From the NCBI GenBank assembly GCA_016291185.1, contig JAEFAI010000009.1:10184-74183 (forward strand): a stretch of DNA of 64,000 nucleotides, given 5' to 3'. Origin of the DNA: Bacteroidales bacterium. GTDB lineage: Bacteria > Bacteroidota > Bacteroidia > Bacteroidales > UBA932. Position numbers and translations under genes: made by a program. This document shows, piece by piece, positions 27,083 to 34,471 of the stretch (position 1 is the stretch's first letter; each line of letters starts with the position of its first letter). The notes under the pieces were generated by a model. It saw nothing but the letters and a program-made list of their open reading frames with translations. It ran no database searches and was not told the origin of the DNA.

Positions 27083-28042
27083 ATGTATAAGTTCACGCCG
27101 ATTCTCAAGACGCTGGTCTGGGGCACGGAGAGCTGGGTGCTCTCCGGTGTCCCGGGCAGCGAATCGGTCGTGGCTGAAGGCCCCGAAGCAGGCAAGAAGA
27201 TCACTGACATCTATCCCGGAACCTTCCCGCTGCTGATCAAGTTCATCGACGCGAAGCGCGACCTCAGCATCCAGGTCCATCCGAACAACAAGCTGGCCGC
27301 GGAGCGTCACGGCTGCAGCGGCAAGTCGGAGATGTGGTACGTGATCGGCGCCGAACCCGGCGCAAAACTGATTTCCGGCCTCAAGGAGGCCATCACCCCG
27401 GAAGGTTATGTCCGCCTGGTGGCGGAGCACCGCATCACCGAAGTGCTGGCGGAGCACACCGTCGCCCCCGGCGACGTCTTCTACCTGCCCGCCGGCCGCA
27501 TCCATTCCATCGGCGGCGGCTGCTTCCTGGCGGAGATCCAGCAAACCTCTGACATTACTTACCGCATCTACGACTACAACCGTCCCGGACTGGACGGCAA
27601 GCCGCGCCAACTGCACACGCAGCAGGCGGTTGATGCGATTGATTATCAGGTGTATCCGAATTATCGTACGCCCTACGAGCCGAAGCTGAACGCGCCCGTC
27701 GAACTGGTCCGCAGTCCATACTTCACGACGACGCTGTACGACTTTTCCGGGACGGCAGCTGCCCCTGCTCCGCTATCGGGCTCCGCTTCGCTGGCGCCCG
27801 ACCCTACCCGGGTGAACGGCCTCGCAGGGGCACTGCCGCTCCCGGACATCTGTCAGTTTGGGCTTGACCCGGAATCTCCCTTCCAGATCGCCATCGGCCT
27901 GTACGGCTCCGGCGTGCTGCGAACGGCAAAGGGTGAGGCGACGCTGTCGGCCGGTGAGGCAGTGCTTATTCCGGCTTCCGACGGCTCCGTGCGCGTCGAA
28001 CCGGGCCCCGACGGCCTTCGGATGCTGACGACGCATCCTTAA
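27083..28042 (+). CDS. manA: Mannose-6-phosphate isomerase, type I, with in-frame repeat insertion
   Basis: 319 residues. It interconverts mannose-6-phosphate and fructose-6-phosphate with one zinc. Zinc ligands are visible: Gln and His in IQVHPNN, Glu in GKSEMWY and His in PAGRIHSIGGG. Residues about 224-252 (Ala/Pro/Leu-rich) are encoded by a palindromic element at 27753-27838 that shares its core with an intergenic element at 50590-50694; this stretch looks like a later insertion in the linker before the C-terminal jelly-roll strands. The last 77 bp are also read on the other strand as the 3' end of rnr. Confidence 0.93.
   Translation: MYKFTPILKTLVWGTESWVLSGVPGSESVVAEGPEAGKKITDIYPGTFPLLIKFIDAKRDLSIQVHPNNKLAAERHGCSGKSEMWYVIGAEPGAKLISGLKEAITPEGYVRLVAEHRITEVLAEHTVAPGDVFYLPAGRIHSIGGGCFLAEIQQTSDITYRIYDYNRPGLDGKPRQLHTQQAVDAIDYQVYPNYRTPYEPKLNAPVELVRSPYFTTTLYDFSGTAAAPAPLSGSASLAPDPTRVNGLAGALPLPDICQFGLDPESPFQIAIGLYGSGVLRTAKGEATLSAGEAVLIPASDGSVRVEPGPDGLRMLTTHP
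27753..27838. repeat. Palindromic element (type B) inside manA
   Basis: Near-perfect terminal inverted arms (CGGCAGCTGCCCCTGC at 27753-27768; reverse complement of 27824-27838 with one base missing). The core (GCTTCGCT, CGACCCT, CCGGGTGAACGGC) recurs in the intergenic element at 50590-50694. It is translated in frame without stops. Confidence 0.75.
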
Positions 28043-30227
28043 CGTCATTCGCCGGCTTGACTTGTTCGTCATTCGCCGGCTTGACCGGCGAATCCCTTTC
28101 CTCCACCAACTCGTAATCCAGCAGCCGCTGCTCCAGATTGGCGCTCTTCACGCGGATGCGTACCGGATCGCCCAGGCAGAACTGATGGTGGCGGCGCTTG
28201 CCGACCAGGCGGTAGCGCGGCTCGTCGAATTCGTAGAAGTCGGACTTGATGTCCCGCACGGAAATCATACCCTCGATCTTGGTCGGCTCGATCTCCACGT
28301 ACATGCCCCACTCGGTGATGCCGGACACGTGGCCGTCGTACTCCTGCCCGATCTTGTCCATCATGAACTCGACCAGCTTGTACTTCGTGGAAGTGCGCTC
28401 AGCGTCCGCCGCCACGAGCTCGCGCTCGGAAGCATAGCGGCACGCCTCCTCGTACTGATCCTTCTTGGCGCTCTCGCCGTTGTCCAGGTAGCGGGCCAGC
28501 AGGCGGTGGACCATCAGGTCCGGATAGCGGCGGATCGGAGAGGTGAAATGCGTATAGAACTTGAACGCCAGACCATAGTGGCCGATGTTGTCGGTGCTGT
28601 AGCACGCCTTGGCCATCGCCCGCAGGGCGAGGTTCTCCATGGCGGCGAACTCCGGCTTGCCCTTCGCGCTGTTCAGAAGCTCGTTGAGGCTCTTGGCCGT
28701 CGCGCGGATATTGCCGTGCTGGTCGGTCGGAATCTTGTGGCCGAAGCCCTTGGCGAAAGTATAAAGATTTTCGAGCTTGAGCTCATTGGGCTCGCCGTGG
28801 ATACGATAAACGAAGGTCTTGGCGTTCTTCTGCGCCACGCCGTTCATCTGCCCGCCCGTGGCCACGAACTCCGCGACCGTCCGGTTCGCCAGCAGCATGA
28901 ACTCCTCGATCAGCCAGTTGGCCTCTTTCGAGATCTTCTGATACACGCGGATCGGCTTGCCCTTCTCATCGACCTCGACCTTCATCTCCGGCCGGTCGAA
29001 ATCAATCGCCCCGCTCTTCCGCTCATTCTCCTTAAGGATAGAGGCTAACTTGTTTAAAGTCTGGATCGCCTCAACCAACTGCGGCTCGGCAGCAGTTGCC
29101 CCCGAAAAACCGTGGCCGCCCGTGGCCTCGTGAACGGGGGGGACCCGCTGCTCTGCAGTGGGGGGGATGAGCGAAGCGAAGTTTTGCGGGGGCAAGCTGC
29201 TGCCGGCCGCAGATTCTATGATAGCCTGCGCCTGATCGTAATCGAGTCGATGATTGGAATTGATGACGGTGCGGCCGATCCAGCGGGAGCGGATCTCGGC
29301 CTTCGGCGTCATCTCGAAGACGGCCGAGAACGTCAGCTTCTCCTCGCGGGGGCGGAGCGAGCAAAGCTTGTTGCAAAGCTTCTCCGGCAGCATCGGGACC
29401 GTCCGGTCCACCAGATACACGGACGTACCGCGCTCGCGGGCCTCCTTATCGACCAGCGAGCCCGGACGCACATACCAGGACACATCGGCAATATGCACGC
29501 CGACCTCATAATTGCCGTTCGGCAGCGGCTTGAACGACAAAGCGTCGTCGAAATCCTTCGCGTCGGTCGGGTCGATGGTAAACGTAAACGTGTCGCGGAA
29601 ATCCTTGCGACCCTTCAGATCCTCGGCCGTGATCGCGTCCGAAATCTGGTCGGCGGCATTCTCCACCTCGGGGGAGAAACGGTAGGGGAGATTGAACTCC
29701 GCCAGGATGGCGTGCATCTCCGTATCATTCTCGCCCGGCTGGCCAAGCACATCCACCACGTGGCCCCAAGGGCCCGGTTCGCGGCGCTCCCAGCGGTCCA
29801 CGACCGCGGCGACCTTCATGCCCGCCTGCGCACCCATCGCGGCCGCTGCCTCCGCGTCCACCTGGATATCGTAAGGCATGGTCTTGCTCTGCATCAGGAC
29901 CCAGGCCTGGGCCCCGACGGTATGATAAAAGCCCACAAAGGGGCGCGCGGAGCGTTCGAGAATCTCCACGACTTCGCCCTCGCGGCGGCGATTGTCGCCG
30001 CCCTTCTGGCGTGTCACAGCTACGCGCACGAGATCGCCCTGCAGGGCGTGGCGCGTCTTGGAGGCCTTGACGAAAATATCGTCCTCCTGGCCCTCTACAA
30101 TCACGAAGATGAACCCTTCGCGGGTCATCTGTACCTTGCCGACGAACTGCGGAAGCTCCTTCCCATGATGCTCGCCGGATCTCTTTCTGCCGAACGGTTT
30201 TCGGCCTTTTCCACTTCTTTTCTGCAT
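27966..30227 (-). CDS. rnr: Ribonuclease R, with two repeat-derived insertions and a novel tail
   Basis: 753 residues from ATG 30227 (the TTG at 30233 is in frame). RNase R is a 3'-5' exoribonuclease that degrades structured RNA. Order: basic N-terminus, cold-shock-like domains (about 25-170), RNB catalytic domain with DPTDAKDFDDALS (metal-binding Asp residues) and SPIRRYPDLMVHR, then an S1 domain ending in LEQRLLDYELVEE. Residues about 342-380 are encoded by a 117-bp palindromic element at 29088-29204, between QAIIESA and the EPQLVEAIQTLNKLA helix. The C-terminus continues through a 24-bp-unit repeat (residues about 712-728) and then 25 residues, strongly basic at their end, read antisense to manA. 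It converges on manA with a 77-bp overlap. Confidence 0.95.
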   Translation of the reverse strand: MQKRSGKGRKPFGRKRSGEHHGKELPQFVGKVQMTREGFIFVIVEGQEDDIFVKASKTRHALQGDLVRVAVTRQKGGDNRRREGEVVEILERSARPFVGFYHTVGAQAWVLMQSKTMPYDIQVDAEAAAAMGAQAGMKVAAVVDRWERREPGPWGHVVDVLGQPGENDTEMHAILAEFNLPYRFSPEVENAADQISDAITAEDLKGRKDFRDTFTFTIDPTDAKDFDDALSFKPLPNGNYEVGVHIADVSWYVRPGSLVDKEARERGTSVYLVDRTVPMLPEKLCNKLCSLRPREEKLTFSAVFEMTPKAEIRSRWIGRTVINSNHRLDYDQAQAIIESAAGSSLPPQNFASLIPPTAEQRVPPVHEATGGHGFSGATAAEPQLVEAIQTLNKLASILKENERKSGAIDFDRPEMKVEVDEKGKPIRVYQKISKEANWLIEEFMLLANRTVAEFVATGGQMNGVAQKNAKTFVYRIHGEPNELKLENLYTFAKGFGHKIPTDQHGNIRATAKSLNELLNSAKGKPEFAAMENLALRAMAKACYSTDNIGHYGLAFKFYTHFTSPIRRYPDLMVHRLLARYLDNGESAKKDQYEEACRYASERELVAADAERTSTKYKLVEFMMDKIGQEYDGHVSGITEWGMYVEIEPTKIEGMISVRDIKSDFYEFDEPRYRLVGKRRHHQFCLGDPVRIRVKSANLEQRLLDYELVEERDSPVKPANDEQVKPANDVKDASSASEGRRGPVRRARSRRKPE
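28043..28093. repeat. 24-bp tandem palindromic repeat (type A) in the 3' end of rnr
   Basis: One 24-bp unit (28043-28066) plus a closing unit with arms ATTCGCCGG and CCGGCGAAT ending at 28093. It starts on the base after the manA stop codon and is translated within rnr as two copies of VKPAND. Confidence 0.88.
29088..29204. repeat. 117-bp palindromic element (type B) inside rnr
   Basis: Terminal inverted arms GGCAGCAG-TTGCCCCCG (29088-29104) and the reverse complement of 29187-29204, differing by one base. The interior contains runs of G and GCGAAGCGAAG. Length is exactly 39 codons with no stop in the rnr frame. The arms resemble those of the intergenic element at 49170-49260. Confidence 0.75.
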
Positions 30228-30243
30228 AATCAAATAATCAGGA

Positions 30244-30251
30244 CAAAGGTA
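30244..30251 (-). promoter_or_regulatory. -7 promoter box of rnr
   Basis: TACCTTTG on the minus strand, 16 nt before the rnr ATG. A divergent TATCTTCG near 30273 may serve apt (one mismatch). Confidence 0.5.
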
Positions 30252-30299
30252 ACGAATTCTCGCGGAAAATCCGTATCTTCGTGAGTCGTTAGTTTCACT

Positions 30300-30824
30300 A
30301 TGAGTGTAGAAAGCCTAAAAGCCAGCCTCCGGACCATTCCGGACTTTCCGAAAAAAGGCATCCTCTTCTGGGATGTCACCACCATGTTCAAAGACGCAGC
30401 GGCCCTTCGCGAACTCGAAGACGCCCTGTACGAACTCTACAAAGATAAGGGAATTACCAAGGTCGTCGGCCTGGAGTCCCGCGGCTTCATTATGGGTCCG
30501 GCCCTGGCCATCCGCCTGGGCGCCGGCTTCGTGATGGCGCGCAAGCCGGGCAAGCTCCCCGCCGAAGTGATCAGCGAGACCTACGTCAAGGAGTATGGCC
30601 GCGACACGATCGAGATCCACACCGACGCCATCACCCCCGACGACGTGGTGCTGATCCACGACGATCTGCTCGCCACGGGCGGCACGATGGGCGCGGCGTA
30701 CAAGCTGGTCCGCAAGTTCAATCCCAAGGCTATCTACATCAACTTCAACATCGAGATCGAAGGCCTCCCCGGACGGGAAACCCTGCCGGAAGGCGTCGAG
30801 GTGACCTCGGTCCTGAAAGTCTGA
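30300..30824 (+). CDS. apt: Adenine phosphoribosyltransferase
   Basis: 174 residues, standard length. It makes AMP from adenine and PRPP. The PRPP-binding motif VVLIHDDLLATGGT (about residues 120-133) and the N-terminal IPDFPKKGILFWDVT block are diagnostic. It is followed 22 bp later by a DUF5020 outer-membrane protein and then a purine permease, making a compact purine salvage operon from outer membrane to nucleotide pool. Confidence 0.97.
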   Translation: MSVESLKASLRTIPDFPKKGILFWDVTTMFKDAAALRELEDALYELYKDKGITKVVGLESRGFIMGPALAIRLGAGFVMARKPGKLPAEVISETYVKEYGRDTIEIHTDAITPDDVVLIHDDLLATGGTMGAAYKLVRKFNPKAIYINFNIEIEGLPGRETLPEGVEVTSVLKV

Positions 30825-30846
30825 CGAATCAATTATTATCTATACA

Positions 30847-31596
30847 ATGAAAAAAGTATTCTTGATGGCGGTCGCTTCGGCCGCGTTGCTTTTTGCTCAA
30901 GGAGCAAAGGCGCAGACCAATCTCCAGATCTTCTATGACTTCGGTCCGGATCGTCAGCACGTGACGACGACCCTCGAAGGCTTTTACAACGACAACTGGG
31001 GCAACACCTTCTTCTTCATCGACCACGACTTCAACACCCGTGACACGAAGAACCAGGTCTATGCGCCGAGCGGCACTTACTTCGAGATCGCCCGCTGCCT
31101 GAACTTCTGGCAGAACAGCGCTATCGCTCCGCTGAGCCTCCAGGTCGAGTACAACGGTGGCGTGTACAACGGCTTTACGATCAACAGCGCCTTCCTCGTG
31201 GGTCTGGACTACTTCCTGCACAGCGCTGACTTCAAGAATACCTTCAACTTCAAGGTGCTCTACAAGAAGATCACCTACACCACCCAGAAGGCTCCGGTGC
31301 AGCTCACCTTCGTGTGGGGTCTGCAGGACCTCTTCGGCGTGCAGGGCCTCCGCTTCAGCGGCTTCGCTGATTTCTGGTGGGAGGATCACACCCTCTTCGC
31401 GGACCACAAGGGTGACATTCTGCCCGAGAAGTCCCACACCGTGTTCATCTCCGAGCCTCAGCTCTGGTACAACGTGGGCCAGCACTTCGGCTGCGACAAC
31501 CTCAATATCGGCGGCGAGGTGGAGCTCTCCTACGATTTCGGTACGTCCAGAGGTTTCTGGTGCCGTCCCTGCGCCGGTATCAAGTGGGTCTTCTAG
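30847..31596 (+). CDS. DUF5020-like outer-membrane channel, Tsx-like nucleoside porin candidate
   Basis: 249 residues with a signal peptide ending AKAQ. The mature sequence alternates aromatic and polar residues, as in a beta barrel, and ends with KWVF. Stretches such as LQIFYDFG near the start and FADFWWEDH look like the DUF5020 proteins of Bacteroidales, which are distantly related to the nucleoside channel Tsx. Its place between apt and an NCS2 purine permease supports a role in bringing nucleosides or bases across the outer membrane. The family call is from memory of sequence pattern; the function is inferred from context. Confidence 0.7.
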   Translation: MKKVFLMAVASAALLFAQGAKAQTNLQIFYDFGPDRQHVTTTLEGFYNDNWGNTFFFIDHDFNTRDTKNQVYAPSGTYFEIARCLNFWQNSAIAPLSLQVEYNGGVYNGFTINSAFLVGLDYFLHSADFKNTFNFKVLYKKITYTTQKAPVQLTFVWGLQDLFGVQGLRFSGFADFWWEDHTLFADHKGDILPEKSHTVFISEPQLWYNVGQHFGCDNLNIGGEVELSYDFGTSRGFWCRPCAGIKWVF

Positions 31597-31608
31597 TTTT
31601 AGGACACT

Positions 31609-32961
31609 ATGTCGAATTTCCTGAATAAGGCTTTCGGCTTCGAAGCCGACAAGCACAATGTCCGGACCGAGATCATCGCCGGCATCACCACCTTCCTGAC
31701 GATGGCCTATATCCTGGCCGTCAACCCCAGCATCTTCAGCGCCCTGGACGGCATGCCCGGCGGTGCGGTATTTACCGCCACGGCGCTGGCCGCCATCATC
31801 GGTACGCTGATCATGGCCATCTACGCCAAGAAGCCGTTCGCCCTCGCCCCCGGCATGGGCCTGAACGCCTTCTTCGTCTATACGGTCTGCCTCACGATGG
31901 GCTACTCCTGGCAGTTCGCCCTCACGGCGGTGCTCCTCGAGGGTATCCTCTTCATCATCATGACGGTCACCAAGGTGCGTACCTGGCTGCTGAACGCCAT
32001 CCCGGGCACCCTGAAGAAGGCCATCGGTGCCGGTATCGGCCTGTTCATCGCCTTCATCGGCCTGCAGAACGCCGGCATCATCGTCAACTCCGACTCCACC
32101 CTTGTCACCCTCGGCAAGATCACGCAGGGCACGGCCCTCGTGGCGATGCTCGGCATCATGATCACCGCCGGCCTGGTGATGCTCAAAGTCCGCGGAGGCA
32201 TCCTCATCGGTATCATCGTCACCACGCTGATCGGTCTGGTCGTCAAGGATCCCGCCACCGGCATGGCCGTGACGCAGCTGAGCCGCAACACGGCCGGCAA
32301 CGTCCAGCTCCTTTCCCTGCCGGAGAGCGTCTCCCCGATCTTCTGCAAGTTCGAATTCTCCCAGATCCTGAGCTGGGACATGCTGGTGGTCGTGTTCACC
32401 TTCCTGTTCGTCGATATGTTTGACACGATGGGTACGATCATCGGCGTCCACCAGGGTGCCGGCCTCATCCCGGACGACGGCCCGCGCGACAATGTCCCCG
32501 GTGCTGAGCAGATGTTCCTGGCTGACTCCATCGCCACCGTGGCGGGTGCCTGCCTGGGTACTTCCACCACCACGACTTATGTCGAGAGCGCCGCTGGTGT
32601 AGGCGAGGGTGGCCGTACCGGCCTCACCGCCTTCTCCACCGCGATCTGCTTCGCCTTGGCTCTCTTCTTCTCGCCGATCTTCCTGTCCATCCCGAGTGCC
32701 GCTACGGCCCCTGCGCTCTTCATCGTCGGCGTCATGATGATGCCTTCGATCAAGCGCATCCACTGGGAGGACTACTGCAAGAGCATCCCGGCTTTCGTGA
32801 CCATCATCCTGATGCCGGTGGCCTACAGCATCTCCGACGGTATCCTGATCGGTGTGATTTCCTACGTGGTTACCCACGCCATCGCCGGCCGCTTCAAGGA
32901 GATCAACGCCACGATGTGGGTTCTCTCGGTCCTCTTCGTCCTGCGGTATATCTTCATATAG
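31609..32961 (+). CDS. NCS2-family (AzgA-like) purine permease
   Basis: 450 residues with 12 or more hydrophobic segments. The N-terminal TEIIAGITTFLTMAYILAVNP, the ALAPGMGLNAFF loop, the FVDMFDTMGTIIG block and GTSTTTTYVESAAGVGEGGRTG are signatures of AzgA/GhxP-type transporters for adenine, guanine or hypoxanthine with proton symport. It lies 12 bp after the DUF5020 gene and ends the apt operon. Which purine is preferred cannot be read from sequence. Confidence 0.93.
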   Translation: MSNFLNKAFGFEADKHNVRTEIIAGITTFLTMAYILAVNPSIFSALDGMPGGAVFTATALAAIIGTLIMAIYAKKPFALAPGMGLNAFFVYTVCLTMGYSWQFALTAVLLEGILFIIMTVTKVRTWLLNAIPGTLKKAIGAGIGLFIAFIGLQNAGIIVNSDSTLVTLGKITQGTALVAMLGIMITAGLVMLKVRGGILIGIIVTTLIGLVVKDPATGMAVTQLSRNTAGNVQLLSLPESVSPIFCKFEFSQILSWDMLVVVFTFLFVDMFDTMGTIIGVHQGAGLIPDDGPRDNVPGAEQMFLADSIATVAGACLGTSTTTTYVESAAGVGEGGRTGLTAFSTAICFALALFFSPIFLSIPSAATAPALFIVGVMMMPSIKRIHWEDYCKSIPAFVTIILMPVAYSISDGILIGVISYVVTHAIAGRFKEINATMWVLSVLFVLRYIFI

Positions 32962-32986
32962 CCGGATGACGGTTGAATCCTAAAAA

Positions 32987-33016
32987 GCGAGCCCCGGTTT
33001 CCAAACCGGGGCTCGC
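32987..33016. terminator. Bidirectional terminator between the purine permease and LiaF-like genes
   Basis: A perfect 14-bp inverted repeat (GCGAGCCCCGGTTT and its complement) with an A-rich left flank and a T-rich right flank, lying between convergent genes. Confidence 0.85.
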
Positions 33017-33041
33017 TCTATTTATGACCTCTAGTAGGCGG

Positions 33042-33737
33042 TTAGTTGCGGATCTCGACGCCGCCGAAGCCGACGCTGCCGGTGATGATGAGCCGGGGAC
33101 TGCCGGTGCCGAGTTTGGTGCGGCGGTTGTCCGAGACACCGCCGAAGCCGCTGCTCACGGAGACCTGGACGGCGAGATTTTCAGGAACCACGATGACGAC
33201 CCCGCTGAAGCCGACGCTCAGGTCGATGAAGGCCTCGTCGGGGATGACCGCTCCGTTCAGGTCCAGCGTCAGGCCGCCAAAGGACGACTGCACCTCGGCG
33301 CCTTCGAAGACCTCGCCGGCGAAGGAAATCTGCTGCTTGCCGAAGGCGGACTCGATGCGGCGGATGTTCTTGCCGTCGCGGGAGATGGTCTTGAGGTCGC
33401 GCACTTCGCAATGCTTGTGGCAGCAGCAGGACTTGAACAGCAGGAGATTCACGCCGAAGCCGATGACCACCAGCGCCAGCGCGATCTGCCACATCATATT
33501 CCAGGTGATCACGCCCCGGGCGGCCAGCAGGAGTGCCACGCCCACGCCGATGCCGATGCACGGGCCCACCTTATCTTTGTCGTTGATGAGTCCGACCACG
33601 GAGGGCACGATGACGAAGAGGGCCCACCAGCCTCTGGTGGAGAAGGCGATGTCGAGCACGCCCGTAATGTTCAGGATCCACAGGATGCCGGCGACGATCA
33701 GCGCCAGGGCAAGGACGAGTTTGGTAGCTTGTTTCAT
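33042..33737 (-). CDS. LiaF-like membrane protein
   Basis: 231 residues. Four hydrophobic segments fill the first 105 residues, followed by a Cys/His-rich turn (KSCCCHKHCE) and a beta-solenoid-like C-terminal domain with repeated FGG motifs (SSFGGLTLDL, GFSGVVIVVP, SGFGGVSDN, VGFGGVEIRN). This matches the YvqF/LiaF family (DUF5668 plus a cell-wall-active-antibiotic-response domain). In Firmicutes LiaF restrains an envelope-stress two-component system; in Bacteroidetes the partner is usually unknown, and no such system is near here. It follows rdgB by 19 bp on the same strand. Confidence 0.8.
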   Translation of the reverse strand: MKQATKLVLALALIVAGILWILNITGVLDIAFSTRGWWALFVIVPSVVGLINDKDKVGPCIGIGVGVALLLAARGVITWNMMWQIALALVVIGFGVNLLLFKSCCCHKHCEVRDLKTISRDGKNIRRIESAFGKQQISFAGEVFEGAEVQSSFGGLTLDLNGAVIPDEAFIDLSVGFSGVVIVVPENLAVQVSVSSGFGGVSDNRRTKLGTGSPRLIITGSVGFGGVEIRN

Positions 33738-33756
33738 GGTTTGTATTGTTTTAGAA

Positions 33757-34428
33757 TTATAATGATAACGATTTTAACCAGTCCGCCATGGCGCGGACGG
33801 CCCGGCCGCGGTGCGAGACGGCGTTCTTCTCTTCCTCAGAGACTTCGGCGAGGGTGCGGCCGGGGTAGGCGTCGGGTAGGAAGACGGGGTCGTAACCGAA
33901 GCCGCCGGTGCCGCGCTTCTCGGTAGCGATGCGGCCTTCGCAGGTGCCCTCGAAGAAGTGGGGCGTCCCGTCGGCGAGGATGAGCGTGACCACCGTCCGG
34001 AACCTTGCGCGGCGGCTGACAGGTTCTGCTATCCTATCCCTCGAGGCAGTCGGAGCGCAGCGACCGAGGGGGTTTCGGGGGAAAGATCCCCCGTCATCGG
34101 GGATAAGTTGCTCAAGTTCCTTGAGCAACTTATCCATATTCGCCTGGTGGTCATGGCCCGGTCCGGCGTAGCGCGCCGAGTAGATGCCGGGCGCGCCGCC
34201 GAGGGCATCGACCTCCAGGCCGGTGTCGTCGGCGAAAACCGGCAGGCCGGTGCGCTCGAAGAGGTACTGCGCCTTCTGCAGCGAGTTCTCCTGCAGGGTC
34301 GATCCCGTCTCGGGAATCTCCTCGGTGATGCCCAGCGAAGCGGGCGAAACAATCTCATAATCCGGACCGAGGACCTCGGCGGCCTCGCGGAGTTTACCTT
34401 TGTTGCCTGTGGCGAAAATGATCTTCAT
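33757..34428 (-). CDS. rdgB: RdgB/HAM1-type dITP/XTP pyrophosphatase with in-frame insertion
   Basis: 223 residues from ATG 34428 (MKIIFATGNKGKLREA); the longer frame to 34533 crosses the divergent promoter. The enzyme removes ITP, dITP and XTP from the nucleotide pool. Seen: the TGNKGK motif at the start, VFADDTGLEVDALGGAPGIYSARYAG, GFGYDPVF and the C-terminal SHRGRAVRAMADW. Residues about 106-137 (SFPRNPLGRCAPTAS and flanks) are unlike the family and are encoded by a G/C-run-rich hairpin segment at 34016-34113, between LLKELE and RARFRTVV, which are normally nearly adjacent. The active-site parts are intact. Confidence 0.92.
   Translation of the reverse strand: MKIIFATGNKGKLREAAEVLGPDYEIVSPASLGITEEIPETGSTLQENSLQKAQYLFERTGLPVFADDTGLEVDALGGAPGIYSARYAGPGHDHQANMDKLLKELEQLIPDDGGSFPRNPLGRCAPTASRDRIAEPVSRRARFRTVVTLILADGTPHFFEGTCEGRIATEKRGTGGFGYDPVFLPDAYPGRTLAEVSEEEKNAVSHRGRAVRAMADWLKSLSL
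34016..34113. repeat. Palindromic repeat-like insertion inside rdgB
   Basis: Minus strand contains the hairpin GGGGGA-TCTT-TCCCCC and a second one with arms CCCTCG and CGAGGG around GTCGCTGCGCTCCGA. The boundaries are estimated from where the RdgB family sequence resumes. In frame, no stop codons. Confidence 0.6.
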
Positions 34429-34436
34429 AACAGCAA

Positions 34437-34465
34437 CAAAGTTAGCACGAAAATACTTATCTTTG
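34437..34465. promoter_or_regulatory. Back-to-back promoter boxes for rdgB and the polyprenyl synthase gene
   Basis: Minus strand TAACTTTG (34444-34437) ends 8 nt before the rdgB ATG; plus strand TATCTTTG (34458-34465) ends 6 nt before the ATG at 34472. Both match TAnnTTTG, and both would give almost no leader. Confidence 0.65.
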
Positions 34466-34471
34466 TTTGCT

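Noticed and set aside
27966..28042. Sequencing error explaining the rnr/manA overlap
   Set aside because: Both frames are intact, the manA C-terminus is normal, and the same repeat unit is found cleanly at two other loci; an error is not needed.
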